From positions 92,372 to 156,371 of the forward strand of contig NZ_RFFK01000010.1 in the NCBI RefSeq assembly GCF_003696305.1: 64,000 nt of DNA, given 5' to 3'. Made by a program: the position numbers and the translations under genes. How positions within the stretch are numbered: position 1 is the first letter of the stretch; every line of letters starts with the position of its first letter. Shown here in pieces: positions 8,894 through 19,908 of the stretch. The notes beneath the pieces were generated by a model. The model was given only the letters and a program-made list of their open reading frames with translations. It made no database searches and was not told where the DNA came from. This DNA is from Pseudomonas sp. AOB-7. Lineage in GTDB: Bacteria > Pseudomonadota > Gammaproteobacteria > Pseudomonadales > Pseudomonadaceae.

Positions 8894-9411
8894 TGACTAT
8901 CCCCTTTCCAGGCGGCGATGCAAAAAACAGCCGTCATTGTAGCCGCCCAAGGCGGAGTTATCCACACGGCGCAGAGCAGATGGCCAAGTAAAATCAAAGC
9001 CTTATTGGCATTCATCAGGCTTATCAGGGCCATGTCCAAGCTTGTGGATAAGGCCCCGTGAAGTCGTTGCAAAAGCCAGGGGACAGGACAGCGGATAACC
9101 TGCCTGTGGGTAACCCGGCAGATTGCCCCCAGCCTGTGCGCAGGGAGCACACAGGCCCGGCACCGTTTCCTGACAACCTTATCATCCCGGCAAGGCCACG
9201 GATGGCGGGCGCTGCGGGCAGTTCTCCACAGAAGGAAGCCGGCCTAATCATTATCAACATAGAAAAAGAGCTTTAAACCTTTCCTTCTTTCTATTCCTAT
9301 TTGGCGAAAAGGCTGGTTGGAAATTGACCTGCCGCGCGGCTTTCTCTAGAATTGCCGGTCTCTTTAAACCAGGGTCATTCCGACCCTAGTCGATCACCCA
9401 GGTAACGCACC
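8894..9411. other. oriC: chromosomal replication origin oriC (dnaA-rpmH intergenic)
   Basis: The 518-bp gap holds DnaA boxes at 8958-8966 (TTATCCACA) and 9043-9051 (TGTGGATAA). One-mismatch copies lie at 9105-9113 and 9222-9230. These are followed by an AT-rich unwinding-type stretch at about 9246-9300. The order, boxes then AT-rich element beside rpmH, is the known Pseudomonas oriC layout. The gap also contains the rpmH promoter at 9324-9352 and must contain the dnaA promoter on the opposite strand, which I could not pin down. Confidence 0.93.
9324..9352 (+). promoter_or_regulatory. sigma-70 promoter of rpmH-rnpA
   Basis: TTGACC (9324-9329), a 17-bp spacer and TAGAAT (9347-9352) form a near-consensus promoter about 60 bases before rpmH. 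It abuts the AT-rich end of oriC, so transcription here could affect origin opening. Confidence 0.75.
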
Positions 9412-9546
9412 ATGAAACGCACTTTCCAACCCAGCACCATCAAGCGCGCTCGTACCCACGGTTTCCGTGCCCGCATGGCCACCAAGAACGGCCGTGCCGT
9501 CCTGTCGCGTCGTCGCGCCAAGGGCCGCAAGCGTCTGACTGTCTAA
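9412..9546 (+). CDS. rpmH: 50S ribosomal protein L34
   Basis: A 44-residue, very basic ribosomal protein of the large subunit. It starts MKRTFQPSTIKRARTHGF and ends GRKRLTV. Length and sequence are canonical. It heads the rpmH-rnpA-yidD-yidC cluster; rnpA begins 13 bases after its stop. High expression is expected from the strong promoter upstream. Confidence 0.98.
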   Translation: MKRTFQPSTIKRARTHGFRARMATKNGRAVLSRRRAKGRKRLTV

Positions 9547-9559
9547 TTCATCCAGACAG

Positions 9560-9964
9560 GTGGTGAGTCGAGGCTTCGGCCGGGAAAAGCGTCTGCTGAC
9601 CCCCCGGCAATTCAAGGCAGTCTTCGACTCCCCAAGCGGCAAAGCTCCGGGCAAAAGTGTCCTGCTGCTAGCGCGCGACAACCAGCTCGATCATCCCCGC
9701 CTGGGTCTGGTGATCGGCAAGAAGAGCGTCAAGCTCGCCGTCGAGCGCAACCGCATCAAGCGTCAAATCCGCGAGTCCTTCCGCCTGAACCAGGACGACC
9801 TGGTCGGCTGGGACATAGTGGTGGTCGCCCGTAAGGGCCTCGGCGATCTGGAGAATGGCGAACTCGCTCAGCAGTTCGGCAAGCTCTGGAGACGCCTGGC
9901 CCGTAGCCGGCCCAGTCGCGACGCACATGCCTCCCCCGGGACAAGCGACAATCCCCATGCGTAA
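9560..9964 (+). CDS. rnpA: ribonuclease P protein component
   Basis: A 134-residue basic protein that assists the RnpB ribozyme in 5' maturation of tRNAs. The RNA-binding signature is present as VKLAVERNRIKRQIRE (RNR motif). The start is the first of two tandem GTG codons, giving MVSRGFGREKRLL as in P. aeruginosa; GTG 9563 cannot be excluded. Its 3' end overlaps yidD by eight bases, indicating translational coupling. Confidence 0.96.
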   Translation: MVSRGFGREKRLLTPRQFKAVFDSPSGKAPGKSVLLLARDNQLDHPRLGLVIGKKSVKLAVERNRIKRQIRESFRLNQDDLVGWDIVVVARKGLGDLENGELAQQFGKLWRRLARSRPSRDAHASPGTSDNPHA

Positions 9965-10202
9965 AGCGGCCCTAGCCTGTATCCAGGTGTATCGCTACGC
10001 CATCAGCCCGCTGATGGCCAGTCATTGTCGCTTCTATCCCAGCTGTTCCTGCTATGCCTACGAAGCCATCGAGCAACATGGCTTCCTGCGTGGCGGCTGG
10101 CTGGCGGCTCGCCGGCTCGGTCGCTGCCACCCCTGGAATGCCGGCGGCTTCGACCCGGTGCCTCCCGTGAAAACCTCCCGTTCCCCTTCGATGGCCGAAT
10201 AA
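9957..10202 (+). CDS. yidD: membrane protein insertion efficiency factor YidD
   Basis: An 81-residue protein with the family signature YR..ISP, then CRFYPSCSCYA and the downstream GG...R..RCHPW. It supports YidC-dependent insertion of inner-membrane proteins through an N-terminal amphipathic helix. ATG 9957 lies inside the end of rnpA. yidC starts two bases after its stop. Confidence 0.95.
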   Translation: MRKAALACIQVYRYAISPLMASHCRFYPSCSCYAYEAIEQHGFLRGGWLAARRLGRCHPWNAGGFDPVPPVKTSRSPSMAE

Positions 10203-10204
10203 TC

Positions 10205-11947
10205 ATGGATATCCAACGTTCGATCCTGATCGTCGCCCTGGCAGTCGTGTCCTACCTCATGGTCCTGCAATGGAACGAGGACTACGGCCAGGCCGCCCTG
10301 CCGGCCGAGGTACAGTCCTCGACCGCCGCGACGCCCGCCCTGCCGGACACTCCGGCCAATGCCGCAACCGCCGGCGACGACATCCCCACTGCCGTGGCCG
10401 AACCCAGCGCCGCTGCCGTTGCGCCGACTGCCGCCGCCAGCGACGAGCTGATCCGCGTAAAGACCGACGTGCTGGATCTGGCCATCGATCCGCGCGGTGG
10501 CGATATCGTGCAGCTGCGCCTGCCACAGTACCCGCGCCGTCAGGATCGCCCGGACGTGCCCTTCCAGCTGTTCGACAATGGCGGCGAACGCACCTACCTG
10601 GCGCAGAGCGGCCTGATCGGCCAGAACGCCCCGGACAAGTCCAGCGGTCGCGCCCTGTGGTCGAGCGAGAAAACCAGCTACGCGATGGCCGACGGCCAGG
10701 ACAGCCTGGTGGTCGACCTGACCTACAGCGAGAACGGCGTCAACTACATCAAGCGCTACAGCTTCAAACGCGGCCTCAACCCGCAGTGCTCGGCGCGTGA
10801 GCAGCAGCTGAAGAAACCCGGTTGCGTGGACCCCTCCGCCTATCAGGTCGACGTGCGTTACCTGATCGACAACCAAAGCGATCAGGCCTGGAGCGGCAAC
10901 CTGTTCGCCCAGCTCAAGCGCGACAGCAGCGGCGATCCGTCCTCCACCACCGCCACCGGTACCGCCACCTACCTGGGCGCGGCGCTGTGGACCAGCGAGG
11001 AGCCGTACAAGAAGGTGTCGATGAAGGACATCGACAAGCAGCCCTTCAAGGAAACCGTGCAGGGCGGCTGGGTCGCCTGGCTGCAGCACTACTTCGTCAC
11101 CGCCTGGGTGCCGAGCAAGGACAGTACTAACCTGGTGCAGACGCGCAAGGACAGCCAGGGCAACTACATCGTCGGCTTCACCGGCCCGGCCGTGCAGGTC
11201 GCCGCCGGCAGCCAGGGCGAGACCGGCGCCATCCTCTATGCCGGCCCCAAGCTGCAGGAGCACCTGGGTACCCTGTCCCCAGGCCTGGAGCTGACCGTCG
11301 ACTACGGCTTCCTGTGGTTCCTCGCCCAGCCGATCTTCTGGCTGCTGGAAGTGATCCACGGCCTGCTGGGTAACTGGGGCTGGTCGATCATTGTGCTGAC
11401 CATCATCATCAAGCTGATCTTCTTCCCGCTGTCGGCAGCCAGCTACCGCTCCATGGCCCGCATGCGCGCCGTGTCGCCCAAGCTGCAGGCGCTGAAGGAG
11501 CAGTTCGGCGACGATCGCCAGAAGATGTCCCAGGCGATGATGGAGCTGTACAAGAAGGAGAAGATCAACCCGCTGGGCGGCTGCCTGCCGATCCTGGTGC
11601 AGATGCCGGTGTTCCTCGCCCTCTACTGGGTGCTGCTGGAATCCGTGGAGATGCGTCAGGCCCCGTGGCTGCTGTGGATCACCGACCTGTCGATCAAGGA
11701 TCCGTTCTTCATCCTGCCGATCATCATGGGCGCCACCATGTTCATCCAGCAGCAGCTCAACCCGACGCCCCCGGACCCCATGCAGGCGCGCGTGCTGAAG
11801 CTGATGCCGATCATCTTCACCTTCTTCTTCCTGTGGTTCCCTGCAGGTCTGGTGCTGTACTGGGTGGTCAACAACATCCTGTCCATCGCCCAGCAGTGGT
11901 ACATCACCCGCAAGATCGAAGCAGCAGCGAAGATAGCTAGCGCCTGA
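10205..11947 (+). CDS. yidC: membrane protein insertase YidC
   Basis: A 580-residue inner-membrane insertase. It starts MDIQRSILIVALAVVSYLM (first transmembrane helix). A low-complexity Ala/Pro linker and a large periplasmic beta-sandwich domain follow (about 75-360), then the conserved five-helix insertase core (WGWSIIVLTIIIK..., PLGGCLPILVQMP, FFFLWFPAGLVLYW). It inserts proteins such as AtpE, encoded 8 kb downstream. The terminator at 11976-11998 closes the cluster. Confidence 0.98.
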   Translation: MDIQRSILIVALAVVSYLMVLQWNEDYGQAALPAEVQSSTAATPALPDTPANAATAGDDIPTAVAEPSAAAVAPTAAASDELIRVKTDVLDLAIDPRGGDIVQLRLPQYPRRQDRPDVPFQLFDNGGERTYLAQSGLIGQNAPDKSSGRALWSSEKTSYAMADGQDSLVVDLTYSENGVNYIKRYSFKRGLNPQCSAREQQLKKPGCVDPSAYQVDVRYLIDNQSDQAWSGNLFAQLKRDSSGDPSSTTATGTATYLGAALWTSEEPYKKVSMKDIDKQPFKETVQGGWVAWLQHYFVTAWVPSKDSTNLVQTRKDSQGNYIVGFTGPAVQVAAGSQGETGAILYAGPKLQEHLGTLSPGLELTVDYGFLWFLAQPIFWLLEVIHGLLGNWGWSIIVLTIIIKLIFFPLSAASYRSMARMRAVSPKLQALKEQFGDDRQKMSQAMMELYKKEKINPLGGCLPILVQMPVFLALYWVLLESVEMRQAPWLLWITDLSIKDPFFILPIIMGATMFIQQQLNPTPPDPMQARVLKLMPIIFTFFFLWFPAGLVLYWVVNNILSIAQQWYITRKIEAAAKIASA

Positions 11948-11975
11948 TTGGCCAAGGCTTCCCAGTTGCAAGCAG

Positions 11976-11998
11976 ACGCCCCATGATTGGGGCGTTTT
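11976..11998 (+). terminator. rho-independent terminator after yidC
   Basis: A 7-bp stem ACGCCCC/GGGGCGT with a 6-base loop, ending in TTTT, 28 bases past the yidC stop. Confidence 0.85.
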
Positions 11999-12082
11999 GC
12001 TGTCCACCCTATCTGTAGGAGCGAGGGGCGCCCAGTCCTCCGCTCGCGAACCCTGGCCCCGGCCAATCACCGAGTAAATGCC

Positions 12083-13450
12083 ATGCCCCTTGCCCGAGAC
12101 ACCATCGCCGCCGTCGCCACCGCCCAGGGTCGCGGCGGCGTCGGCATCGTGCGGGTGTCCGGACCGCTGGCCGGACAACTGGCCCAGGCCATCTGCCGAC
12201 GCGAGCTGAAGCCGCGCTTCGCCCACCACGGCCCGTTCTTCGGCGAGCAACAGCTACCGCTGGACGAAGGCCTGGCCATCTACTTCCCCGGGCCGAACTC
12301 CTTCACCGGCGAAGACGTGCTTGAACTGCAGGGCCATGGCGGCCCGGTGGTGCTCGACCTGCTGCTGCGCCGCTGCCTGGAGTTGGGTGCCCGCCTGGCC
12401 CGCCCCGGCGAGTTCAGCGAGCGCGCCTTCCTCAACGACAAGCTCGACCTGGCCCAGGCCGAAGCCATCGCCGACCTGATCGAGGCCAGCTCCGAGCAGG
12501 CCGCACGCAATGCGCTGCGTTCGCTGCAGGGCGAGTTCTCCAAGCGGGTGCATGCGCTGACCGAATCCCTGATCCAGCTGCGCATCTACGTCGAGGCCGC
12601 CATCGATTTTCCCGAGGAGGAAATCGATTTCCTCGCCGATGGCCATGTGCTGAGCCAGCTCGACGGCGTGCGCGCAAACTTATCCACAGTGCTGCGCGAG
12701 GCCGGCCAGGGTGCCCTGCTGCGCGACGGCATGACCGTGGTCATCGCCGGCCGGCCCAATGCCGGCAAGTCCAGCCTGCTCAATGCCCTGGCCGGACGCG
12801 AGGCGGCCATCGTCACCGAGATCGCCGGCACCACCCGCGACGTGCTGCGCGAACATATCCATATCGACGGCATGCCGCTGCACGTGGTCGACACCGCCGG
12901 CCTGCGCGATACCGATGACCAGGTGGAACGCATCGGCGTGGAGCGCGCGCTCAAGGCCATCGGCGAGGCCGACCGGGTGCTGCTGGTGGTGGACTCCACC
13001 GCACCGGAAGCCGCCGATCCCTTCGCCCTGTGGCCGGAATTCCTCGAACAGCGCCCCGATCCGACGCGGGTCACCCTGATCCGCAACAAGGCCGATCTGT
13101 CCGGCGAGAGCGTGGCGCTGCAGACCTGCGCCGACGGCCACGTCACCCTCAGTCTGTCGGCCAAGTCGGCGGATGGCCTGGAGCTGCTGCGCGAGCACCT
13201 GAAGGCCTGCATGGGTTATCAACAGACCGCCGAGAGCGGTTTCAGTGCGCGGCGTCGGCATCTGGAAGCACTGCACCAGGCCGAGCAGCAACTCGAGCAC
13301 GGCCGCAACCAGCTGACCCTGATGGGCGCCGGCGAACTGCTCGCCGAGGACCTGCGCCTGGCCCAGCAGGCCCTGGGCGAGATCACCGGTGCCTTCAGCT
13401 CGGACGATCTGCTGGGGCGCATCTTCTCCAGCTTCTGCATCGGTAAATAG
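12083..13450 (+). CDS. mnmE: tRNA modification GTPase MnmE
   Basis: A 455-residue GTPase that, with MnmG, installs the 5-carboxymethylaminomethyl group on wobble U34 of several tRNAs. It has the N-terminal tetrahydrofolate-binding domain (DTIAAVATAQGRGGVGIVRVSG), a helical domain, an inserted G domain (GRPNAGKSS, DTAGLR, NKADL) and the invariant C-terminal FCIGK. ATG 12083 gives the canonical MPLARDTIAAVAT. A perfect DnaA box occurs inside the gene at 12680-12688. mnmG follows after a 641-bp gap. Confidence 0.97.
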   Translation: MPLARDTIAAVATAQGRGGVGIVRVSGPLAGQLAQAICRRELKPRFAHHGPFFGEQQLPLDEGLAIYFPGPNSFTGEDVLELQGHGGPVVLDLLLRRCLELGARLARPGEFSERAFLNDKLDLAQAEAIADLIEASSEQAARNALRSLQGEFSKRVHALTESLIQLRIYVEAAIDFPEEEIDFLADGHVLSQLDGVRANLSTVLREAGQGALLRDGMTVVIAGRPNAGKSSLLNALAGREAAIVTEIAGTTRDVLREHIHIDGMPLHVVDTAGLRDTDDQVERIGVERALKAIGEADRVLLVVDSTAPEAADPFALWPEFLEQRPDPTRVTLIRNKADLSGESVALQTCADGHVTLSLSAKSADGLELLREHLKACMGYQQTAESGFSARRRHLEALHQAEQQLEHGRNQLTLMGAGELLAEDLRLAQQALGEITGAFSSDDLLGRIFSSFCIGK

Positions 13451-13469
13451 CAAGGCGCCGCTGCCCTTC

Positions 13470-13605
13470 GTAGGAGCGGATTCATCCGCGGAAAGGGCGT
13501 CAAGCTTGCGAATAAAGGCCAGGGGCTCCCTTGGCTCCTGCCACTGCGCGCCTCGCGTTCATCCCTTGAACCTCGATCTCCCCCGGATTTCATCCGGGCT
13601 ACGCG
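13470..13605. repeat. REP-like palindromic repeats downstream of mnmE
   Basis: GTAGGAGCGGATTCATCCGCG at 13470-13490 and a CCCCGGATTTCATCCGGG...CTAC unit ending near 13605 are dispersed palindromes of the type scattered through Pseudomonas intergenic regions. They sit at the 3' end of mnmE and may protect mRNA or act in place of a terminator. Confidence 0.7.
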
Positions 13606-14091
13606 CGCTCGTCTGCAACCTGGGGAGCTGTTGCCGACTTATTCAGAGCCAAATTAAACCCTGTGGAAAACCTCCCCTGAGCCCTGCCCATAACCCGCTG
13701 ACAAAGCTGGGCGTAAATCCCCCTGTGGGTAACCTGCCATTTCATCCACAGCGGATGACCAGCTTTCCCAGTGGAACCCTGCAGGAACGGCACAGCCTTA
13801 TCATCGGCTGTACCGCAGCAATGGCAAGGGCTACAGCCTGTTATCCACAGAAAGGGCGTGCGCTATACATAAACATAAAGAACAAGCTTTATAAAAAATC
13901 TCTCTTTCTTTTCTTTATAAGCTCACAGCACTCAAAGCCATGCGGGACCGCTGAGAGGCGATAGGCATCTGCACCCAACCGGCTGCAATCGGACTGGCTA
14001 TTTTTTGTGCAGAAGGCTTCATTCAAGAGGCCGAAGTCCCTATACTTGCCGCCTTTCTAAAAGACCCCCTTTCTCAACAGGCACGAGGTGC
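13606..14091. other. second DnaA-box/AT-rich region (oriC2-like) between mnmE and mnmG
   Basis: This gap repeats the design of oriC: a perfect DnaA box at 13841-13849 and one-mismatch boxes at 13662-13670, 13724-13732 and 13742-13750. A strikingly AT-rich stretch follows at about 13863-13925. A comparable second origin-like region at the same locus has been described in P. aeruginosa as oriC2. Whether it fires in this strain cannot be read from sequence. The mnmG promoter also lies here. Confidence 0.75.
14018..14046 (+). promoter_or_regulatory. candidate promoter of mnmG
   Basis: TATACT at 14041-14046 is a strong -10. At 17 bp upstream is TTCATT, a weak -35. It lies 46 bases before the mnmG start. 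Confidence 0.45.
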
Positions 14092-15986
<1,895 letters not shown>

Positions 15987-15987
<1 letters not shown>

Positions 15988-16631
15988 TGTCGGTCACTCA
16001 GCGTCACGCCGAAGAACTGCTGCAAGGCGCTCGCGAACTGGGCATCGAGCTCAGCGCCCGCCAGCAGGAACAGCTGCTCGCCTACCTGGGCCTGCTGATC
16101 AAGTGGAACAAAGCCTACAACCTCACCGCCGTGCGCGACCCCGACGAGATGGTGTCGCGCCACCTGCTCGACAGCCTGTCGGTGGTGCCCTTCGTCGCCG
16201 AGCTCGGCGACAACTGGCTGGACGTCGGCAGCGGCGGCGGCATGCCCGGCATTCCCTTGGCGATCCTGTTCCCCGAGCGGCGTTTCACCCTGCTCGACTC
16301 CAACGGCAAGAAGACTCGCTTCCTGATCCAGGTGAAGCTGGAGCTGAAACTCGCCAACCTCGAAGTTGTCCACAGCCGGGTCGAGGCGTTTCAGCCCGAG
16401 CGGCCGTTCGACGGCATCAGCTCGCGAGCCTTCAGCAGCCTGGCAGACTTCAGCACCTGGACCCGCCACCTCGGCAGCGCCGACACCCACTGGCTGGCGA
16501 TGAAGGGCGTGCACCCGGACGACGAGCTGCAGGCGCTGCCGGCGGACTTCCGTCTCAGTGCCACCCACGTGCTGCGGGTTCCCGGTTGCCAAGGCCAGCG
16601 CCATCTGTTGATACTGCGTCGCTCGGTCTAA
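15987..16631 (+). CDS. rsmG: 16S rRNA (guanine(527)-N(7))-methyltransferase RsmG
   Basis: A 214-residue SAM-dependent methyltransferase (GidB) modifying G527 of 16S rRNA. The SAM-binding motif DVGSGGGMPGIPLAI is at about residues 73-87, followed by the LLDSNGKK loop. Its ATG overlaps the mnmG TGA by one base, so translation is coupled. parA follows after 11 bases. Confidence 0.96.
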
Positions 16632-16642
16632 GGGGAAAGAAG

Positions 16643-17431
16643 ATGGCCAAGGTATTCGCGATCGCCAACCAGAAAGGCGGGGTGGGCAAGACCACGACGT
16701 GCATCAACCTGGCCGCCTCGCTGGTGGCGACCAAGCGCCGGGTGCTGTTGATCGACCTCGACCCGCAGGGCAACGCGACCATGGGCAGCGGCGTCGACAA
16801 GCACGGCTTGGAGCACTCGATCTACGACGTGCTGATCGGCGAATGCGACCTCGGCCAGGCCATGCAGTTCTCCGAGCACGGCGGCTACCAGCTGCTGCCG
16901 GCCAACCGCGACCTCACCGCCGCGGAGGTCGCCCTGCTCGAGATGAAGATGAAGGAGAGCCGCCTGCGTTACGCCCTGGCGCCGATCCGCGAGAACTACG
17001 ACTACGTCCTCATCGACTGCCCGCCGTCGCTGTCGATGCTGACCATCAACGCCCTGGTCGCCGCCGACGGCGTGATCATCCCCATGCAGTGCGAGTACTA
17101 CGCGCTCGAGGGCCTCTCGGACCTGGTCAACAGCATCCAGCGCATCGCCCAGCTGCTCAATCCCAAGCTGCAGATCGAAGGCCTGCTGCGCACCATGTAC
17201 GACCCGCGCATCAGCCTGACCAACGACGTCAGCGCCCAGCTCAAGGAACACTTCGGCGACAAGCTGTACGACGCGGTGATCCCGCGCAATGTGCGCCTGG
17301 CCGAGGCGCCGAGCTTCGGCATGCCGGCGCTGGTCTACGACAAACAATCCCGTGGCGCCATCGCCTACCTGGCGCTGGCCGGCGAACTGGTGCGCCGTCA
17401 GCGCTCCGCCGCGAAAACCGCTACCGCTTAA
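16643..17431 (+). CDS. parA: chromosome partitioning ATPase ParA (Soj)
   Basis: A 262-residue deviant-Walker ATPase that moves ParB-parS complexes. The KGGVGKTTT motif is at residues 11-19. A' (LLIDLDPQGNAT) and the Walker B region (YDYVLIDCPPS) follow. A GGGGAAAGAAG ribosome-site region precedes ATG 16643. It lies upstream of parB with an 11-base gap, 11 kb from the recF parS sites. Confidence 0.97.
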   Translation: MAKVFAIANQKGGVGKTTTCINLAASLVATKRRVLLIDLDPQGNATMGSGVDKHGLEHSIYDVLIGECDLGQAMQFSEHGGYQLLPANRDLTAAEVALLEMKMKESRLRYALAPIRENYDYVLIDCPPSLSMLTINALVAADGVIIPMQCEYYALEGLSDLVNSIQRIAQLLNPKLQIEGLLRTMYDPRISLTNDVSAQLKEHFGDKLYDAVIPRNVRLAEAPSFGMPALVYDKQSRGAIAYLALAGELVRRQRSAAKTATA

Positions 17432-17442
17432 GGAACCCCCGC

Positions 17443-18312
17443 ATGGCTGCGAAGAAACGAGGTCTGGGACGAGGCCTGGACGCCCTGCTCGGCGGCACCA
17501 GTGTCGCCGCCCTGCAGGAAGAGGCCGCCCAGGTCGACAATCGCGAACTGCAGTACGTGCCGCTGGAGCTGATCCAGCGCGGCAAGTACCAGCCGCGCCG
17601 CGACATGGACCAGACCGCTCTGGAAGAGCTGGCCGCCTCGATCCGCGCTCAGGGCGTGATGCAACCCATAGTCTTGCGCCCCATCGGCGGCGGTCGCTTC
17701 GAGATCGTCGCCGGCGAACGGCGCTGGCGGGCCAGCCAGCTGGCTGGCCAGGACAAGATCCCGGCCATGGTCCGCGAACTGCCGGACGAAGCCGCCATCG
17801 CCATGGCGCTGATCGAGAACATCCAGCGCGAAGACCTCAACCCGATCGAGGAAGCCGTGGCCCTGCAGCGCCTGCAGCAGGAGTTCGAGCTGACCCAGCA
17901 GCAGGTCGCCGATGCCGTCGGCAAGTCGCGCGTCACCATCACCAACCTGCTGCGCCTGATCGCCCTGCCGGAGGAGATCAAGACCCTGCTGTCGCACGGC
18001 GACCTGGAGATGGGCCATGCCCGCGCGTTGCTCGGTTTACCCCTGGAACAGCAGGTGGAAGCGGCGCGACACGTTGTCGCACGCGGCCTCACCGTTCGTC
18101 AGACCGAAGCCCTGGTGCGCCAGTGGCTGACAGCCAAGCCGGCACCGACCAAGGCCAAGGCCGATCCGGACATCAGTCGCCTCGAACAGCGCCTGGCGGA
18201 GCGTCTAGGCTCGCCTGTGCAGATAAAGCACGGCAGCAAGGGCAAGGGTCAGCTGGTGATCCGCTACAACTCCCTCGACGAATTGCAGGGCGTGCTCGCC
18301 CATATCCGCTGA
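17443..18312 (+). CDS. parB: chromosome partitioning protein ParB (Spo0J)
   Basis: A 289-residue parS-binding CTPase. The N-terminal KRGLGRGLDALLG tail is the ParA-interacting region. The CTP-binding boxes GERRWRA and ENIQREDLNPIEEA follow. A helix-turn-helix (about 150-190, QQQVADAVGKSRVTITNLLRL) reads parS, and a C-terminal dimerisation domain ends the protein. Its targets are the two perfect sites in recF and probably the near-perfect one at 34448. Confidence 0.97.
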   Translation: MAAKKRGLGRGLDALLGGTSVAALQEEAAQVDNRELQYVPLELIQRGKYQPRRDMDQTALEELAASIRAQGVMQPIVLRPIGGGRFEIVAGERRWRASQLAGQDKIPAMVRELPDEAAIAMALIENIQREDLNPIEEAVALQRLQQEFELTQQQVADAVGKSRVTITNLLRLIALPEEIKTLLSHGDLEMGHARALLGLPLEQQVEAARHVVARGLTVRQTEALVRQWLTAKPAPTKAKADPDISRLEQRLAERLGSPVQIKHGSKGKGQLVIRYNSLDELQGVLAHIR

Positions 18313-18367
18313 AACAATTGGCCACATCTGGCCATGTAGCGCACGGTCGGAAATCACTACCCGGCAG

Positions 18368-18396
18368 TTGAATGGGGGGGATAGGCCCCCTATACT
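18368..18396 (+). promoter_or_regulatory. sigma-70 promoter of the atp operon
   Basis: TTGAAT (18368-18373), a 17-bp spacer and TATACT (18391-18396) lie 76 bases before atpI. The spacer itself is a short palindrome (GGGGG...CCCCC). Confidence 0.75.
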
Positions 18397-18471
18397 CTGC
18401 GCGCAATTTTGTTGGCACTTTTTATGCCAATTCATTGAGTTAAAGCGGTCGAGAGTCGAGGAACCCAGTTG

Positions 18472-18876
18472 ATGGAACGCCGTATGCCGAAGCGCCGGCC
18501 CTTCCATCGTTTACCGGTGTTCCCGGTTCTGCTGGCACAGTTGATCGTGCTGCTGTTGGCCGCATTGGTGGCGTGGCAATCGCTGGGGAGCGTTGCCGGT
18601 TATTCGGCGTTGTTGGGCGGCATGATCGCCTGGTTGCCGAATCTGTATTTCGCCCATAAGGCGTTCCGCTTCAGCGGCGCGCGGGCGGCTAGAGAGATCG
18701 TCCGTTCGTTCTATGCGGGCGAAGCGGGAAAACTGATTCTGACGTTCGTGCTGTTCGCACTGACGTTTGCGGGCGTGAAACCCCTGGAGGCACCGGTTCT
18801 GTTCGGTGTCTACCTGCTGACCCTGCTGGTCAGCTGGTTCGCCCCGTTGCTGATAACAAAATTTTCACGACCTTAA
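18472..18876 (+). CDS. atpI: ATP synthase accessory subunit I
   Basis: A 134-residue four-helix membrane protein heading the atp operon. Family members help assemble the c-ring and may take part in Mg2+ handling. Hydrophobic segments are visible from about residue 15 onward (VFPVLLAQLIVLLLAALVAW). ATG 18472 follows an in-frame TTG; a second ATG four codons later is also possible. Sequence conservation in AtpI is low, so the call rests on position and hydropathy as well as similarity. Confidence 0.9.
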   Translation: MERRMPKRRPFHRLPVFPVLLAQLIVLLLAALVAWQSLGSVAGYSALLGGMIAWLPNLYFAHKAFRFSGARAAREIVRSFYAGEAGKLILTFVLFALTFAGVKPLEAPVLFGVYLLTLLVSWFAPLLITKFSRP

Positions 18877-18893
18877 AGCGTTCGAGGCAAATA

Positions 18894-19760
18894 ATGGCAG
18901 CAGATACCGCTTCGGGTTACATCCAGCACCACCTGACGAACCTGACCTTCGGTCAGCATCCGGTGAATGGCTGGAGTTTCGCCCACACCGCAAAGGAAGC
19001 CCAGGAAATGGGTTTCTGGGCCTTCCACGTCGATACCCTGGCGGTGTCGGTGGTGCTCGGCCTGATCTTCATTCTTCTGTTCCGCCTGGCGGCGAGGAAA
19101 GCGACGTCCGGGCAACCGGGCGGCCTGCAGAACTTCGTCGAAGTGCTGGTGGAGTTCGTCGACGGCAGCGTCAAGGACACCTTCCACGGGCGTAACCCGC
19201 TGATCGCCCCGCTGGCCCTGACCATCTTCGTCTGGGTCTTCTTGATGAACTTCATGGACCTGATCCCGGTCGACTGGCTGCCGATGCTGGCCGCCACCAT
19301 CGCCGGCGACCCTCACCTGTACTTCCGCGTGGTACCGACCACCGACCCGAACGCCACCCTGGGCCTGGCCCTGTCGGTGTTCGCCCTGATCCTGTTCTAC
19401 AGCGTCAAGGTCAAGGGCATCGGCGGTTTCCTCGGCGAGCTGACCATGCACCCGTTCAGCTCGAACAACATCGCCATGAAGATCCTGCTGATCCCGGTGA
19501 ACTTCCTGCTCGAGTTCGTCACCCTGATCGCCAAGCCGGTGTCCCTGGCCCTGCGTCTGTTCGGCAACCTGTATGCCGGCGAACTGATCTTCATCCTGAT
19601 CGCCATCATGTACAGCGGCGGCCTGCTGCTCGGCGGTCTGGGCGGTGTGCTGCAGCTGGCCTGGGCCATCTTCCACATCCTGATCATCGTGCTGCAAGCG
19701 TTCATCTTCATGATGCTGACCATCGTCTACCTGTCGATGGCGCACGAAGATAACCACTAA
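18894..19760 (+). CDS. atpB: F0F1 ATP synthase subunit a
   Basis: A 288-residue membrane subunit forming the proton half-channels next to the c-ring. The essential arginine lies in the conserved LALRLFGNLYAGE segment. Further helices include FILIAIMYSGG and the final AFIFMMLTIVYLSMAHE. An N-terminal extension before the first helix is normal for Pseudomonas. A 148-bp spacer with a GGAGGA ribosome site separates it from atpE, allowing higher translation of the c subunit. Confidence 0.97.
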   Translation: MAADTASGYIQHHLTNLTFGQHPVNGWSFAHTAKEAQEMGFWAFHVDTLAVSVVLGLIFILLFRLAARKATSGQPGGLQNFVEVLVEFVDGSVKDTFHGRNPLIAPLALTIFVWVFLMNFMDLIPVDWLPMLAATIAGDPHLYFRVVPTTDPNATLGLALSVFALILFYSVKVKGIGGFLGELTMHPFSSNNIAMKILLIPVNFLLEFVTLIAKPVSLALRLFGNLYAGELIFILIAIMYSGGLLLGGLGGVLQLAWAIFHILIIVLQAFIFMMLTIVYLSMAHEDNH

Positions 19761-19908
19761 GCCGTAACAAGTTCCGCGGCGTCGCCCCAGGCGGCGCCTG
19801 CCAGGACAAACCCCGCGGCCACGGCCTCGGGGCAGCTGTAAACAAACGATTTCGCTTTACCGCTTCAACAAAAACCTTAACCAATACGACTGTAAGTCGG
19901 GAGGAAAA

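Noticed and set aside
10058..12250. 730-codon open frame antisense to yidC
   Set aside because: The composition (His/Gly/Asp/Gln runs) is typical of antisense shadows, and it spans the terminator and an intergenic region.
18374..18396. GGGGG/CCCCC palindrome as a parB terminator
   Set aside because: It is the spacer of a well-formed -35/-10 pair and has no T tract.
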